33,357 nucleotides of DNA from an uncultured Lachnospiraceae bacterium (GTDB lineage Bacteria > Bacillota > Clostridia > Lachnospirales > Lachnospiraceae): assembly GCA_910578825.1 (NCBI GenBank), contig CAJTSB010000027.1:1-33357 (forward strand), written 5' to 3'. The translations under genes were made by a program, and so were the position numbers. The number at the start of each line of letters is the position of its first letter. Within the stretch, counting starts at the first letter, position 1. The notes under the pieces are model-generated. The model saw nothing but the letters and a program-made list of their open reading frames with translations, searched no databases and was not told the origin of the DNA. Shown here piece by piece: positions 7,043-15,748 of this stretch.

Positions 7043-9418
7043 ATGAATTTTAATGAGAAAAATTTGGAAAAGGCTAATTCATTGTTACTTGCTGCCGCGA
7101 TGGCGGTGACTTTGCTGCCGGCGCAGACGATTTCTGCTGCCGGGCTGAATGATGCGGTGGGTGCTTTTGCTTTGCAGAAGGCTGGCGCGAGAGATTCCGG
7201 TACGGTGATTGCAACGGGGAAGGAATACACGGTGATACAGGGCAATATACCGGTTTTTCCCGAGAAAGTGAATTTAACGGCAGATGATGGAACGACAGTG
7301 CCGACAGAGGTTCAATGGTCTGAATGGGATGAGGATTCGGCTCCCGGAATACATACCGTGACCGGAACGGCAGGAGAAAAGCAGGTTTCCGTTACAGTCA
7401 ATGTGCTGCCATGTGATGAAATCGTGGCGGATGCGACGGCAACGGGTACGGATGACAGCGATGCCAGCGCCATCCATTCATTGAAGGGGTATAAAGGTAA
7501 GTTCGTGGCAGAGTATGATATTGTTCCCTATGCGGCAGGAACGACGGACAGAGCAATTATTTATCTTCCGGAAAAAACAAGCGATGGACAGAATTTTACT
7601 GCCGGCAGTTGCTGGGATGCCGGGGCAAGGCTTCAGTTTAAATATGAGCATAATAATGTGAGGTATTTCCAGACGCAGATTGGCGATGGGCAGGTTGTAG
7701 CCAATGCGAAATATTACCCCACCAATAATGAGATATCTGCTGCCATAGAGGCTGGCAATAAGGATATTGCGTTGGTATTTGATGAAGTCAGCACTTATCG
7801 TGTGCGCATCGAGATGGATACGCTGACCGATACTACGAAAGGCAATTACAAAATATACATCACAGATCCGCAAGGCGTTGTGCATGAGGTTACCCAGCCG
7901 GGCGGCAATGGATTCCGTATCTATCCTAAGGACGGTATTATTAAGAATTTTGCGGCAGTCCGCGGCAGCTACCGTGTGGTCAACCATAAGGTAAGCTGGA
8001 CGTCAGGCTATGCCAATAAGAAAACAGAGATATATCTGAAAGAGGAGAATGCCGCAGAGTATGTCAAACACAGTGACGATATCATGGAAAAAGAACTTCC
8101 GGGAATCATTACAGCGCAGCCGGAAGCAAAAATTGTCAGGGATAATAAGAGTTATACTCTGAATGCAGATGAATCAAGCTGGTATGATGGAAACACGAAG
8201 GTGGATCTGGTGACGGCAGACGAAGGGCAAACCGTTACTTACCGTGCATACTATAATTATGAGGCGGCGATTGACAAGACGGCGCTGAATACAAAGATAG
8301 AGGAGGTCAGAGGCTTTCAGGCAGAAGATTACACGTCCTCCAGCTGGAAAACATTTTATCAGGCATTGCAGGATGCAATTAAGGTGAATGCTGCCACAAC
8401 CGAGCCCCAGACAGCTGTTGACAGGGCAAAGCAGGCGTTGGAGCAGGCAGAAGGCAAATTAGTCAGCATTAAGAATTTGAAGGCGGCGTATGACAGGCTC
8501 AAAGCGGAGCTCACAGAAAAAGAAGGGCAGAAGGACAACTACACGAATTGGGATGAGGTGGAGCGTGCAGTTAAAAATGCAGAAAACGTGCTGAAAAGGG
8601 CAAATGCAACAAAAGCGCAGGTGGAAAATGCTGAGAAGGGTCTGGAGATAACCTTGATTCTCAAAGAAAATCCAGTAAAACCGGCGGACAAAACAGCGTT
8701 GAATCAGGCAATTGCAGCTGCAAAGGCGAAGAATGCGGCAGATTATGAAACGGCAAGCTACCGGAATATGCAGACCAAACTTGCGGCAGCCAATGCGGTG
8801 GCAGCCAATCCAAACGCTACGCAGGCAGAGGTAGACAAAGCGAAAAATGATTTGCTGGCGGCAATCAATGGACTGGTGAAAGCAGAGAAAGTTACGTCCA
8901 TCAAACCGGCAGCCAAGACTTATAAAATTGCGGTTAACAAGAAACTTGATTTGAAAAAGGTATTCAAGGTTCTTCCGGCAAATGCAGCGAACAAGAAACT
9001 GACGTATGCGATGGATAAGAAATATAATAAGTATGCGTCTTTGAAGTCCGGCGTTGTAACCGTGAAGAAAAAAGGTGTGGGTAAAACCATTGTTGTCAGA
9101 GCGTCGGCGACTGATGGAAGCGGTAAAACTGCAAACGTCAAGATTAAAATTATGAAACATGCCGTAACGAAGATTACTGTAAAGAAAAAATCGCTTACGG
9201 TAAAGGCGGGAAAGAAGGTCAAAATTGAATGTGCAGTTAAGGCAAACGGTAATAAGGCAAATAAGGCGGTGGAATACACATCTTCCAATGAAAAGCTTGC
9301 AACAGTAAAGAAGGGCGTTGTTACCACGAAGAAAGGCAAGAAGGGAAAAGTGACGATTACAATCAAATCTACCGATGGCACTGGCAAGAGTGTGAAGGTT
9401 AAGATTAAAATTAAATAG
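7043..9418 (+). CDS. Secreted FIVAR and Ig-like domain surface protein
   Basis: Predicted exported cell-surface protein of 791 residues. After a signal peptide ending near TISAA come an Ig-like segment (about residues 50-125) and a region resembling a concanavalin-like domain (about 130-330). Three FIVAR-type three-helix repeats follow (about 409-475, 478-545, 553-615), each with a pattern like YTxxSWxxxxxAL. Two Big_2-like domains (617-791) close the protein in a strongly lysine-rich tail. FIVAR domains often occur in adhesins and glycan-binding enzymes; no catalytic domain or LPXTG motif is seen. The n-region in this frame (MNFNEKNLEKA) is poorly charged. A one-base insertion would instead give MRKIWKKA from the ATG at 7053 (see findings). 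A bidirectional terminator follows. Confidence 0.8.
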   Translation: MNFNEKNLEKANSLLLAAAMAVTLLPAQTISAAGLNDAVGAFALQKAGARDSGTVIATGKEYTVIQGNIPVFPEKVNLTADDGTTVPTEVQWSEWDEDSAPGIHTVTGTAGEKQVSVTVNVLPCDEIVADATATGTDDSDASAIHSLKGYKGKFVAEYDIVPYAAGTTDRAIIYLPEKTSDGQNFTAGSCWDAGARLQFKYEHNNVRYFQTQIGDGQVVANAKYYPTNNEISAAIEAGNKDIALVFDEVSTYRVRIEMDTLTDTTKGNYKIYITDPQGVVHEVTQPGGNGFRIYPKDGIIKNFAAVRGSYRVVNHKVSWTSGYANKKTEIYLKEENAAEYVKHSDDIMEKELPGIITAQPEAKIVRDNKSYTLNADESSWYDGNTKVDLVTADEGQTVTYRAYYNYEAAIDKTALNTKIEEVRGFQAEDYTSSSWKTFYQALQDAIKVNAATTEPQTAVDRAKQALEQAEGKLVSIKNLKAAYDRLKAELTEKEGQKDNYTNWDEVERAVKNAENVLKRANATKAQVENAEKGLEITLILKENPVKPADKTALNQAIAAAKAKNAADYETASYRNMQTKLAAANAVAANPNATQAEVDKAKNDLLAAINGLVKAEKVTSIKPAAKTYKIAVNKKLDLKKVFKVLPANAANKKLTYAMDKKYNKYASLKSGVVTVKKKGVGKTIVVRASATDGSGKTANVKIKIMKHAVTKITVKKKSLTVKAGKKVKIECAVKANGNKANKAVEYTSSNEKLATVKKGVVTTKKGKKGKVTITIKSTDGTGKSVKVKIKIK

Positions 9419-9439
9419 AAAATATATTTATTAAGAAAT

Positions 9440-9492
9440 AAAAAAGAGCGACCGTTTTACGAATCTTCCTACGTAAAACGGTCGTTGTATTT
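9440..9492. terminator. Bidirectional terminator between convergent genes
   Basis: A perfect 13-bp stem, CGACCGTTTTACG (9449-9461) with CGTAAAACGGTCG (9472-9484), has a 10-nt loop. It is flanked by an A-rich run on the left, which is the T-tract for the minus-strand receptor gene, and T-rich sequence on the right for the surface protein gene. Confidence 0.85.
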
Positions 9493-9499
9493 AATTCAT

Positions 9500-11527
9500 T
9501 TATTCTATACGGAACTGGCTAATCAGGTAGTTGAGTGTTTTTGCCTGGTCGGACAATTCATTGGAAATGGTCGCGCTCTCTTCAGCGGCAGCTGAGTTTG
9601 CCTCGATTACTTTGGAAACCTCTTTAATTCGGTTTTCTACAGAGATAATCATTTCTGACTGCTGTACGCTGGCGACTGAAATATCATCCATCAGTGTCTT
9701 GATAGACTGTATGCACTCATTGATAATCTGCATCGCGGAAATGGCGAGGCCGGTAGATTCCGTGCCCGTTTTTATATCATGGATGGAGCGCCCGATAAGT
9801 GCGCTGGTTGTCTTTGCGGCTTCTGCGGATCTGGCGGCAAGGTCTCTGACTTCTTCTGAAACAACAGAAAATCCTTTTCCGGCTTCTCCGGCATGTGTGG
9901 CTTCCACAGAGGCGTTTAGGGCAATGATATTTGTCTGGAACGCAATATCTTCGATGGTCTTAATGATGCTGCCAATCTGTTCGGAAGATTTGTCAAGGTT
10001 TCTCGTTGCATTTGTAAGCTGTTCCATCTTTGTATCCGCTTCGGAGGCATATCCGGTTGCCTTATCGACCAAATCGCTGGCATCATTGCAGCGAACCGTG
10101 CTGTTTTGAATCTGTTCTGTAATATTTGTGACATTAGAAACCAGTCCGCTCATGGAGGCCTGTTGCTGCATTGTGCCATCAGAAAGCGCCTGTGCTCCGG
10201 CAGACACCTGATTTGCACCGCTGTTTACCTGGCTTGCAATCTGGGTAATATTGCGCATTACCTCCAGAAGGTGGGAGCGGATGCTTTTGAGGTTTTCAGA
10301 AAGAACTTTGAAATCTCCGATATAGTAATCTTCGTTTTTTTCCACATCCACAGCAATGTTACCGTCTGCCATTTCACCTAATATCCGACCGATATCGTCA
10401 ATGGTTTTCTGCAGGCAGCTGCACACGTGATGAATCGTCTGCGCAATCATGCCAATCTCATCTTTTCTGTTGTAGAACGCTACCAATTCCTGGTCGGCGG
10501 AAAGTTCTAAATTGCCAAGACGGCGGATGGCTCTTTCCATTATCATAAGCGCCCGGCTTTCGCGGTATAGAATCAACAGTGTGATGAGTATGATGACGGA
10601 AGCCACGGCAGCGCATAAAATGCCGACGGTGGTGCGTACGTCGTCTACTTCGCCATACACTTCCTCTTTGCTGTCGCGAACCATGAAAATCCAGTTACGG
10701 TCTTTCAGGTACTTATAGACGACTAATTGTTCGACATCTTTTTCATCTTTATAAGAATATGTACCGGTCTGTGTGGAATCGTCTGATTTGATTTTACTTA
10801 TGATTTTCTGATAGCCGATATCGGTTGTTTCTGTATTTAACAGGGATTCATCCTCGTGATACAGGTAAGTCCCGGTTTCCGCATTCAAAAATACGTATTC
10901 GTTATGGGGGAGTCCCTTAATATTCAGATTCAGCAGCGCATCCATCAGGCGGCTTGCATAGACGCCTGCACCTACATAGCCGATGCAGTTATTATTTTCA
11001 AAAATCGGGTAGTACATGGAAATGATCATACTTCCAGTTCCCGGGGATTTCATGATTCCAAGATTCGTGAGCTGTGGCTGGGCAAGGATTGTGTCGCGGA
11101 ATTCTTTCAATGAATCGCCTTCCCGGGTCGTAATTCCAATAGCATCCGGGGAAGTGTGCGTTAAAACATATGTATCTGTGGTAGCGATATACAGTCCTTC
11201 GAAAATGCCTTTGATTTCTGCGAAATCTTCCGTATATTTCTGTCCTTCCTGCAACAGAGCGGGGTCATCCGGGTTTTTCAGAAGATTATGAACTTCGCTG
11301 CCGAGTGCAAAGGCGGTCATGTATTCTTCGGCAGAGGCCACATAGTCGTTAATAATTGAAGCTCTTGATTCTACAGCGTCAACCATCTGGTTTGTAATAT
11401 TGTTTTCAACGATAGACGCAACGCGGTCAGAAACCGTGAGCCAGAGCAACAACATTCCCGCAAATGTCATTGCTGTTGTGATGATACTGATGCGAGTCGC
11501 AAGCTTACGATTTGATAGAAATTTCAT
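9500..11527 (-). CDS. Methyl-accepting chemotaxis protein with a dCache-like sensor domain
   Basis: Transmembrane chemoreceptor of 675 residues signalling to CheA/CheW. There is a TM helix at about residues 12-32, an extracellular double-Cache-like ligand domain (about 35-295), a second TM helix (300-321) and a HAMP region. A second HAMP-like stretch (about 375-430) precedes a long coiled-coil signalling domain. The hairpin tip IEDIAFQTNIIALNASVEA (525-543) is followed by HAGEAGKGFSVVSEEVRDLA, a slightly diverged form of the usual AARAGEAGRGFAVVA motif. GGAGGG lies just before the ATG at 11527. It is a single-gene unit with its own promoter and terminator. No flagellar or che genes occur nearby, so the ligand and output are unknown. 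Confidence 0.93.
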   Translation of the reverse strand: MKFLSNRKLATRISIITTAMTFAGMLLLWLTVSDRVASIVENNITNQMVDAVESRASIINDYVASAEEYMTAFALGSEVHNLLKNPDDPALLQEGQKYTEDFAEIKGIFEGLYIATTDTYVLTHTSPDAIGITTREGDSLKEFRDTILAQPQLTNLGIMKSPGTGSMIISMYYPIFENNNCIGYVGAGVYASRLMDALLNLNIKGLPHNEYVFLNAETGTYLYHEDESLLNTETTDIGYQKIISKIKSDDSTQTGTYSYKDEKDVEQLVVYKYLKDRNWIFMVRDSKEEVYGEVDDVRTTVGILCAAVASVIILITLLILYRESRALMIMERAIRRLGNLELSADQELVAFYNRKDEIGMIAQTIHHVCSCLQKTIDDIGRILGEMADGNIAVDVEKNEDYYIGDFKVLSENLKSIRSHLLEVMRNITQIASQVNSGANQVSAGAQALSDGTMQQQASMSGLVSNVTNITEQIQNSTVRCNDASDLVDKATGYASEADTKMEQLTNATRNLDKSSEQIGSIIKTIEDIAFQTNIIALNASVEATHAGEAGKGFSVVSEEVRDLAARSAEAAKTTSALIGRSIHDIKTGTESTGLAISAMQIINECIQSIKTLMDDISVASVQQSEMIISVENRIKEVSKVIEANSAAAEESATISNELSDQAKTLNYLISQFRIE

Positions 11528-11625
11528 GAAAATCCCTCCTGTTGTGTAATATAAATTGTAGATTTTGATAGCTTTCAGACTACTTCTGACAAAAGGGTAA
11601 AGCTATTCCACATAATGCATGAAAA

Positions 11626-11654
11626 ATTTTATCACAATTTTCTCCGTTTTTCAA
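11626..11654 (-). promoter_or_regulatory. Promoter of the chemoreceptor gene
   Basis: On the minus strand, TTGAAA (11654-11649), a 17-nt spacer, and TAAAAT (11631-11626) preceded by TGA, an extended -10. Transcription would start near 11619 and give a leader of about 92 nt. I looked for a flagellar sigma-D type site and did not find one. Confidence 0.65.
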
Positions 11655-11698
11655 TATAATTTAAGTTTTTTAAGTTTTTCTTAAATCTGATATTGCAA

Positions 11699-11727
11699 TT
11701 GACATTTTTCGTATAAGAGTATATTAT
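11699..11727 (+). promoter_or_regulatory. Sigma-A promoter of the Ig-repeat protein
   Basis: TTGACA (11699-11704), a 17-nt spacer and TATTAT (11722-11727). Transcription starts near 11734. The strong ribosome site AAGGAGGA (11756-11763) precedes the ATG at 11770. This promoter is divergent from the chemoreceptor promoter. Confidence 0.8.
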
Positions 11728-11769
11728 ATGAGGCGGAGAAATTTTGATTTTATTTAAGGAGGAAGAGTA

Positions 11770-13896
11770 ATGAAAGCAATTGTTTCAATCAAGAAGGGAT
11801 TGGCAATGGTACTTGCGGCAGCGCTCGCCATCGGCAGCATGTCCGTACCGGCAGACGCAGCGGACGTTGCACCATCCCCGGAGCAAATCAAATTAGAAGT
11901 AGGTGATACAGAGACCATATTTTCCGCAACCGTTTCACCGGATACCGCTACGCCCAGTGATGGTGATGAAATCACTTTTGAATCACCCAACGATGATGTG
12001 GTACGCTTAAGCATAACGGAATCAAATGGGGTGAAAAAGGCAACAATCACAGCGTTAAAAGAAGGTACAGCCACCATCACGGCAAAGAAAGACAACGCAC
12101 CTTATAAGATTTGGAACATAACAGTAAGCGCTAAGACGCAGATTGGCTTAAATAAGACAGAAATCACCCTCAAAGAGGGTGCTGGCAGCGAGACTTTGAC
12201 AGCCATCGTGACGCCGGATAGCGGTAATGTAAATGTAACCTGGACGTCAAATGATCCAACAATAATTGTGACGCCGGGGGATGGAAAGACGGCGACAGTG
12301 GCAGCGACAAAGACAGGAGCTTCGAGAACAGCAACGATTACGGCAACGGTCAAAAATGTTCGCGGAGAAGATGTGAAGACAAGCTGTACCGTAAAGGTTA
12401 CTTCAGATGCGGTGCAGGTAGAGAGCGTAGCATTAAATAAGACAGCGCTTGCCTTGACAGTAGGTGGCAGTGAGACTTTAACAGCTACCATATTGCCGGA
12501 AAATGCAGCAAATAAGAATGTGACATGGACATCAAGCAATCCGGCGGTGGCAACTGTAGTAGATGGAAAAGTAACGGCGCTTGCGGCTGGAAACTCTACC
12601 ATCACAGTAAAGACAGTCAATGGAAAGACAGACACCTGTACGGTAACGGTGACAGCAGGAACAACAATACCTGTAACCGGGGTTTCGATACCGGCAACAT
12701 TTACATTTAAAGTTGGTGCATCAAGCAGGTTTGCAGCAACTATATTGCCGGAAAATGCAGCGAATAAGAATGTGACATGGACGTCAAGCAATCCGGCAGT
12801 GCTGACGATAGACGCCAATACCGGAATTGTAAAAGCGCTTGCGGCTGGTACGGCAATTATTACAGCAACCACAGTAGACGGTGGAAAGACAGCTACCTGT
12901 ACGGTAACGGTGACTGCAGATGTTGCAGTTACAAGCGTATCTGTAACTAAGACATTGGTGGTAGGAAAGGGTGCAACCAAAGCTTTGAAGGCAACGGTAG
13001 CTCCGGCAAACGCAACCAATAAGAATGTGACTTGGAAGTCATCCGCACCGAGTGTTGCAACAGTTGATGCGAGGGGCAATGTGAAAGGTATCAGGAAAGG
13101 CACGGCTACGATTACCGTGACCTCAAGCGGCAATCCGAATGCAAAAGCAACCTGTACAGTAACTGTATCAGAAGTTACATTGAATAAGACTTCTCTGACC
13201 TTAGGGGTAGGTAAATCCAGTACAGCGTTAAGGGCAGCTGTGAGTACAGGGGCTGATGCTGTTGCATCCTGGAAGACGAGTAATGTAAATGTTGTTAAGG
13301 TGGACAGCAGAACCGGAAAGCTTACGGCAGGCACAAGAACAGGTACGGCAACGGTTACGGTAACGACAAAGGCCGGGGCAACGGCTACCTGCAAAGTAAC
13401 TGTGAAATATGTTACCACGAAACTTACCATGAGCAGTAAGAAACTGGAGCTTGTAAAAGGCAAGAGCGCAACTCTGAAAGTAAAGAGGACGCCAAGTAAG
13501 GCAACTGAGAAGATTAGATGGAGTAGCTCGAACGTAAAGGTGGCAACCGTAAGCCAGAAGGGCAAGGTTACCGCTAAAAAGGCGGGAACCGTAACGATTA
13601 CGGCGAAAGCATCCAATGGCGTAAAAGCAACCTGTAAGGTGACGATTAAGAACAAAGCAAGCCTGAAACTGAAAAAGACAAGGGGAGCTGTAAAAGTAGG
13701 AAAGAGCCTGAAAATTCAGGTAAAATCAACATTCCCGAAGAATGACAAAATCAAATCTTATAAGAGTTCCGACAGCAAGATTGCCAAGGTTGACAAAAAA
13801 GGAAAGGTAACCGGCAAGAAGAAAGGAACCGCTAAGATTACCGTAACTACGAAGAGCGGTGCAAAGGCAACGTACAAGGTAACGGTTAAGAAATAG
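11770..13896 (+). CDS. Secreted protein of eight Big_2-type Ig-like repeats
   Basis: Predicted surface protein of 708 residues. The signal peptide (KAIVSIKKGLAMVLAAALA) ends near PADAA. The rest is about eight tandem bacterial Ig-like domains of 78-92 residues, each with a pattern like SLxLxxGxSxxLxATVxPxxAxxxxVTWxSSNxxVATVxxxGxVxAxxxGTATIT. Repeats 3 and 4 are almost identical over 56 bp. Composition shifts from acidic and neutral at the N-terminus to strongly lysine-rich in the last two repeats. No enzymatic domain, LPXTG motif, SLH or cell-wall-binding repeat is seen. Retention through the basic tail and anionic wall polymers is inference. A strong terminator follows. Confidence 0.88.
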   Translation: MKAIVSIKKGLAMVLAAALAIGSMSVPADAADVAPSPEQIKLEVGDTETIFSATVSPDTATPSDGDEITFESPNDDVVRLSITESNGVKKATITALKEGTATITAKKDNAPYKIWNITVSAKTQIGLNKTEITLKEGAGSETLTAIVTPDSGNVNVTWTSNDPTIIVTPGDGKTATVAATKTGASRTATITATVKNVRGEDVKTSCTVKVTSDAVQVESVALNKTALALTVGGSETLTATILPENAANKNVTWTSSNPAVATVVDGKVTALAAGNSTITVKTVNGKTDTCTVTVTAGTTIPVTGVSIPATFTFKVGASSRFAATILPENAANKNVTWTSSNPAVLTIDANTGIVKALAAGTAIITATTVDGGKTATCTVTVTADVAVTSVSVTKTLVVGKGATKALKATVAPANATNKNVTWKSSAPSVATVDARGNVKGIRKGTATITVTSSGNPNAKATCTVTVSEVTLNKTSLTLGVGKSSTALRAAVSTGADAVASWKTSNVNVVKVDSRTGKLTAGTRTGTATVTVTTKAGATATCKVTVKYVTTKLTMSSKKLELVKGKSATLKVKRTPSKATEKIRWSSSNVKVATVSQKGKVTAKKAGTVTITAKASNGVKATCKVTIKNKASLKLKKTRGAVKVGKSLKIQVKSTFPKNDKIKSYKSSDSKIAKVDKKGKVTGKKKGTAKITVTTKSGAKATYKVTVKK
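12490..12797 (+). repeat. Near-identical 56-bp direct repeat within the Ig-repeat gene
   Basis: Positions 12490-12545 and 12742-12797 match with only two synonymous-looking A/G differences, at a spacing of 252 bp (84 codons). The segment encodes the ILPENAANKNVTWTSSNPA core of repeats 3 and 4. Exact-multiple spacing means recombination between the copies would delete one domain in frame. Confidence 0.9.
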
Positions 13897-13925
13897 TAAT
13901 TATAGAAATACAAATTATATATAAA

Positions 13926-13967
13926 ACCATGGTGTCAAGAAATAATACTTGACACCGTGGTTTTTTT
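13926..13967 (+). terminator. Terminator of the Ig-repeat gene, overlapping the next promoter
   Basis: A 14-bp stem, ACCATGGTGTCAAG (13926-13939) with CTTGACACCGTGGT (13948-13961) and one G-U pair, is followed by a T-tract to 13967. The descending arm contains the -35 box TTGACA of the following operon. Confidence 0.92.
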
Positions 13968-13977
13968 GTAGTATGAT
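13949..13977 (+). promoter_or_regulatory. Consensus sigma-A promoter of the ylxM-ffh operon
   Basis: TTGACA (13949-13954), exactly 17 nt, then TATGAT (13972-13977). The -35 box lies in the 3' arm, and part of the spacer in the T-tract, of the upstream terminator. Transcription should begin at about 13983-13985, at or next to the ribosome site AGGTGG (13983-13988). The leader would be only about 10 nt. Confidence 0.85.
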
Positions 13978-13993
13978 ACGACAGGTGGTAAGA

Positions 13994-14338
13994 ATGGAAA
14001 AGAAATTGATGCAGACATATCTCTATGATTTTTACGGTGATTTGCTCAACGAGCATCAGCGAAACATATATGAAGATTTCGTGCTCAACGATTTTTCTTT
14101 AAGCGAGATTGCAGAGATGGAGGGAATCAGCCGTCAGGGCGTACATGACCTCGTAAAACGATGTGACAGGACGCTTAGGGGCTATGAAGAGAAGCTGCAT
14201 TTGCTGGAGCGGTTTCTGAAGATGCGGGAACAAATCTTAAGAATTCGCACGCTTACCGAAGAATATCAGGTTAAGAACGGGGCAGAGGTGATGGCTGAGA
14301 TTACAGCCATTTCAGATGAGATATTAGAGGAGTTATAA
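13994..14338 (+). CDS. ylxM: YlxM/p13-like putative DNA-binding protein
   Basis: UPF0122 family protein of 114 residues, encoded next to ffh throughout Firmicutes and thought to act with or regulate the signal recognition particle operon. The N-terminal half is a sigma-70 region 4-like helix-turn-helix (DFSLSEIAEMEGISRQGVHDLVKR, about residues 35-60), followed by a helical, charged C-terminus. AGGTGG lies 5 nt before the ATG. The longer frame back to 13949 is excluded because it would begin inside the promoter. ffh starts 2 nt after the stop. Confidence 0.92.
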   Translation: MEKKLMQTYLYDFYGDLLNEHQRNIYEDFVLNDFSLSEIAEMEGISRQGVHDLVKRCDRTLRGYEEKLHLLERFLKMREQILRIRTLTEEYQVKNGAEVMAEITAISDEILEEL

Positions 14339-14339
14339 T

Positions 14340-15695
14340 ATGGCGTTTGACAGCTTGTCTGAAAAATTGCAAAATGTATTTAAGTCCCTGCGGAGCAAAG
14401 GACTTCTCACCGAAGAAGACGTGAAAGCGGCTCTGAAAGAAGTGAAAATGGCGCTGCTTGAGGCGGATGTTAATTTCAAGGTCGTGAAGCAGTTTGTGAA
14501 ATCGGTACAGGAGCGCGCAGTGGGACAGGACGTGATGAACGGTCTGAATCCGGGACAGATGGTGATTAAGATTGTCAATGAGGAACTTGTCTCTCTGATG
14601 GGGTCCGAGACCACGGAGATTGCCCTCAAACAGGGTTCTGAGATTACCGTTATCATGATGGTTGGTTTACAGGGTGCAGGTAAGACGACTACGACGGCGA
14701 AGATTGCCGGCAAACTGAAACAGAAGGGCAGAACCCCTCTGTTGGCTGCATGTGACATTTACCGTCCGGCAGCAATTCAGCAGTTGCAGATAAATGGCGA
14801 GAAACAGAACGTGGAAGTGTTTTCCATGGGAGAGAACCATAAGCCTGTCAATATTGCAAAAGCGGCAATCGAACATGCCAGGGCAAAAGGGCAGAATGTG
14901 GTGATACTAGATACGGCCGGACGTTTGCATATAGATGAAGAGATGATGCAGGAATTGCAGGAGATTAAGCAGCAGGTTGAGGTTAGCCAGACGATATTGG
15001 TGGTAGACGCCATGACCGGACAGGATGCGGTCAATGTGGCATCTATGTTTGAGGAAAAGATTGGCATTGATGGTGTTGTCCTTACGAAACTGGACGGCGA
15101 TACCAGAGGCGGTGCGGCATTGTCTATTCGCGCAGTTACCGGAAAACCGATACTGTACGTGGGCATGGGCGAGAAACTTTCTGATCTGGAGCAGTTTTAT
15201 CCGGATCGTATGGCGAATCGAATTCTTGGCATGGGCGATGTGCTGACGCTGATTGAGAAAGCGCAAGAGAACATTGACGAGGAGAAGGCTAAAGAGCTGG
15301 AACAGAAGATGAAGAAAGCCGAGTTTGGCTTTGACGATTATCTGGAATCCATGAATCAGATGAAGAAGATGGGCGGCATTTCCAGTATGTTGCAAATGAT
15401 GCCCGGAATTGGCGGTTCTCAGATTGCCGAGATTGAAAATGCCATCGATGAGAAGAAGATGGCGAGGATTGAGGGGATTATTTATTCCATGACGCCTAAG
15501 GAACGTTCCAATCCTTCCCTGTTGAATCCAAGCAGGAAACGCAGGATTGCCGCAGGCGCAGGCGTGGATATCAGCGAGGTCAACCGGCTGGTAAAACAGT
15601 TTGAACAGTCCAGAAAGATGATGAAACAGATGTCTGGCATGATGGGCGGCAAAGGAAGACGCCGCGGCGGATTCAAACTGCCATTTGGAATGTAA
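14340..15695 (+). CDS. ffh: Signal recognition particle GTPase Ffh
   Basis: Protein subunit of the signal recognition particle, which binds signal sequences at the ribosome and delivers nascent chains to FtsY at the membrane. The 451 residues show an N domain, a G domain with P-loop GLQGAGKTT (109-117), DTAGRLHIDEEMMQEL and TKLDGDTRGGAAL, and a Met-rich M domain ending in a basic, glycine-rich tail. It is translationally close to ylxM, and rpsP follows 53 nt downstream. Confidence 0.97.
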   Translation: MAFDSLSEKLQNVFKSLRSKGLLTEEDVKAALKEVKMALLEADVNFKVVKQFVKSVQERAVGQDVMNGLNPGQMVIKIVNEELVSLMGSETTEIALKQGSEITVIMMVGLQGAGKTTTTAKIAGKLKQKGRTPLLAACDIYRPAAIQQLQINGEKQNVEVFSMGENHKPVNIAKAAIEHARAKGQNVVILDTAGRLHIDEEMMQELQEIKQQVEVSQTILVVDAMTGQDAVNVASMFEEKIGIDGVVLTKLDGDTRGGAALSIRAVTGKPILYVGMGEKLSDLEQFYPDRMANRILGMGDVLTLIEKAQENIDEEKAKELEQKMKKAEFGFDDYLESMNQMKKMGGISSMLQMMPGIGGSQIAEIENAIDEKKMARIEGIIYSMTPKERSNPSLLNPSRKRRIAAGAGVDISEVNRLVKQFEQSRKMMKQMSGMMGGKGRRRGGFKLPFGM

Positions 15696-15748
15696 GTCAG
15701 GATTTGCCTGATTGCAGATAGAAAATTAAAATCAGGAGGTGATACGTA

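Noticed and set aside
9531..10109. A 192-codon open frame on the plus strand
   Set aside because: Antisense to the signalling domain of the chemoreceptor; Ser/Ala-rich translation typical of a shadow frame, and no ribosome site.
11528..11769. A flagellar sigma-D promoter for the chemoreceptor
   Set aside because: No TAAA with a correctly spaced GCCGATAT-like box was found. An extended -10 sigma-A type promoter fits better.
12102..13655. A 517-codon open frame on the minus strand
   Set aside because: It is fully antisense to the Ig-repeat gene. Its hydrophobic, repetitive translation mirrors the Thr/Lys/Val-rich repeats, and it has no ribosome site or promoter.
14333..15676. Several minus-strand open frames opposite ffh
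   Set aside because: All lie inside the confident ffh gene and show no start signals.
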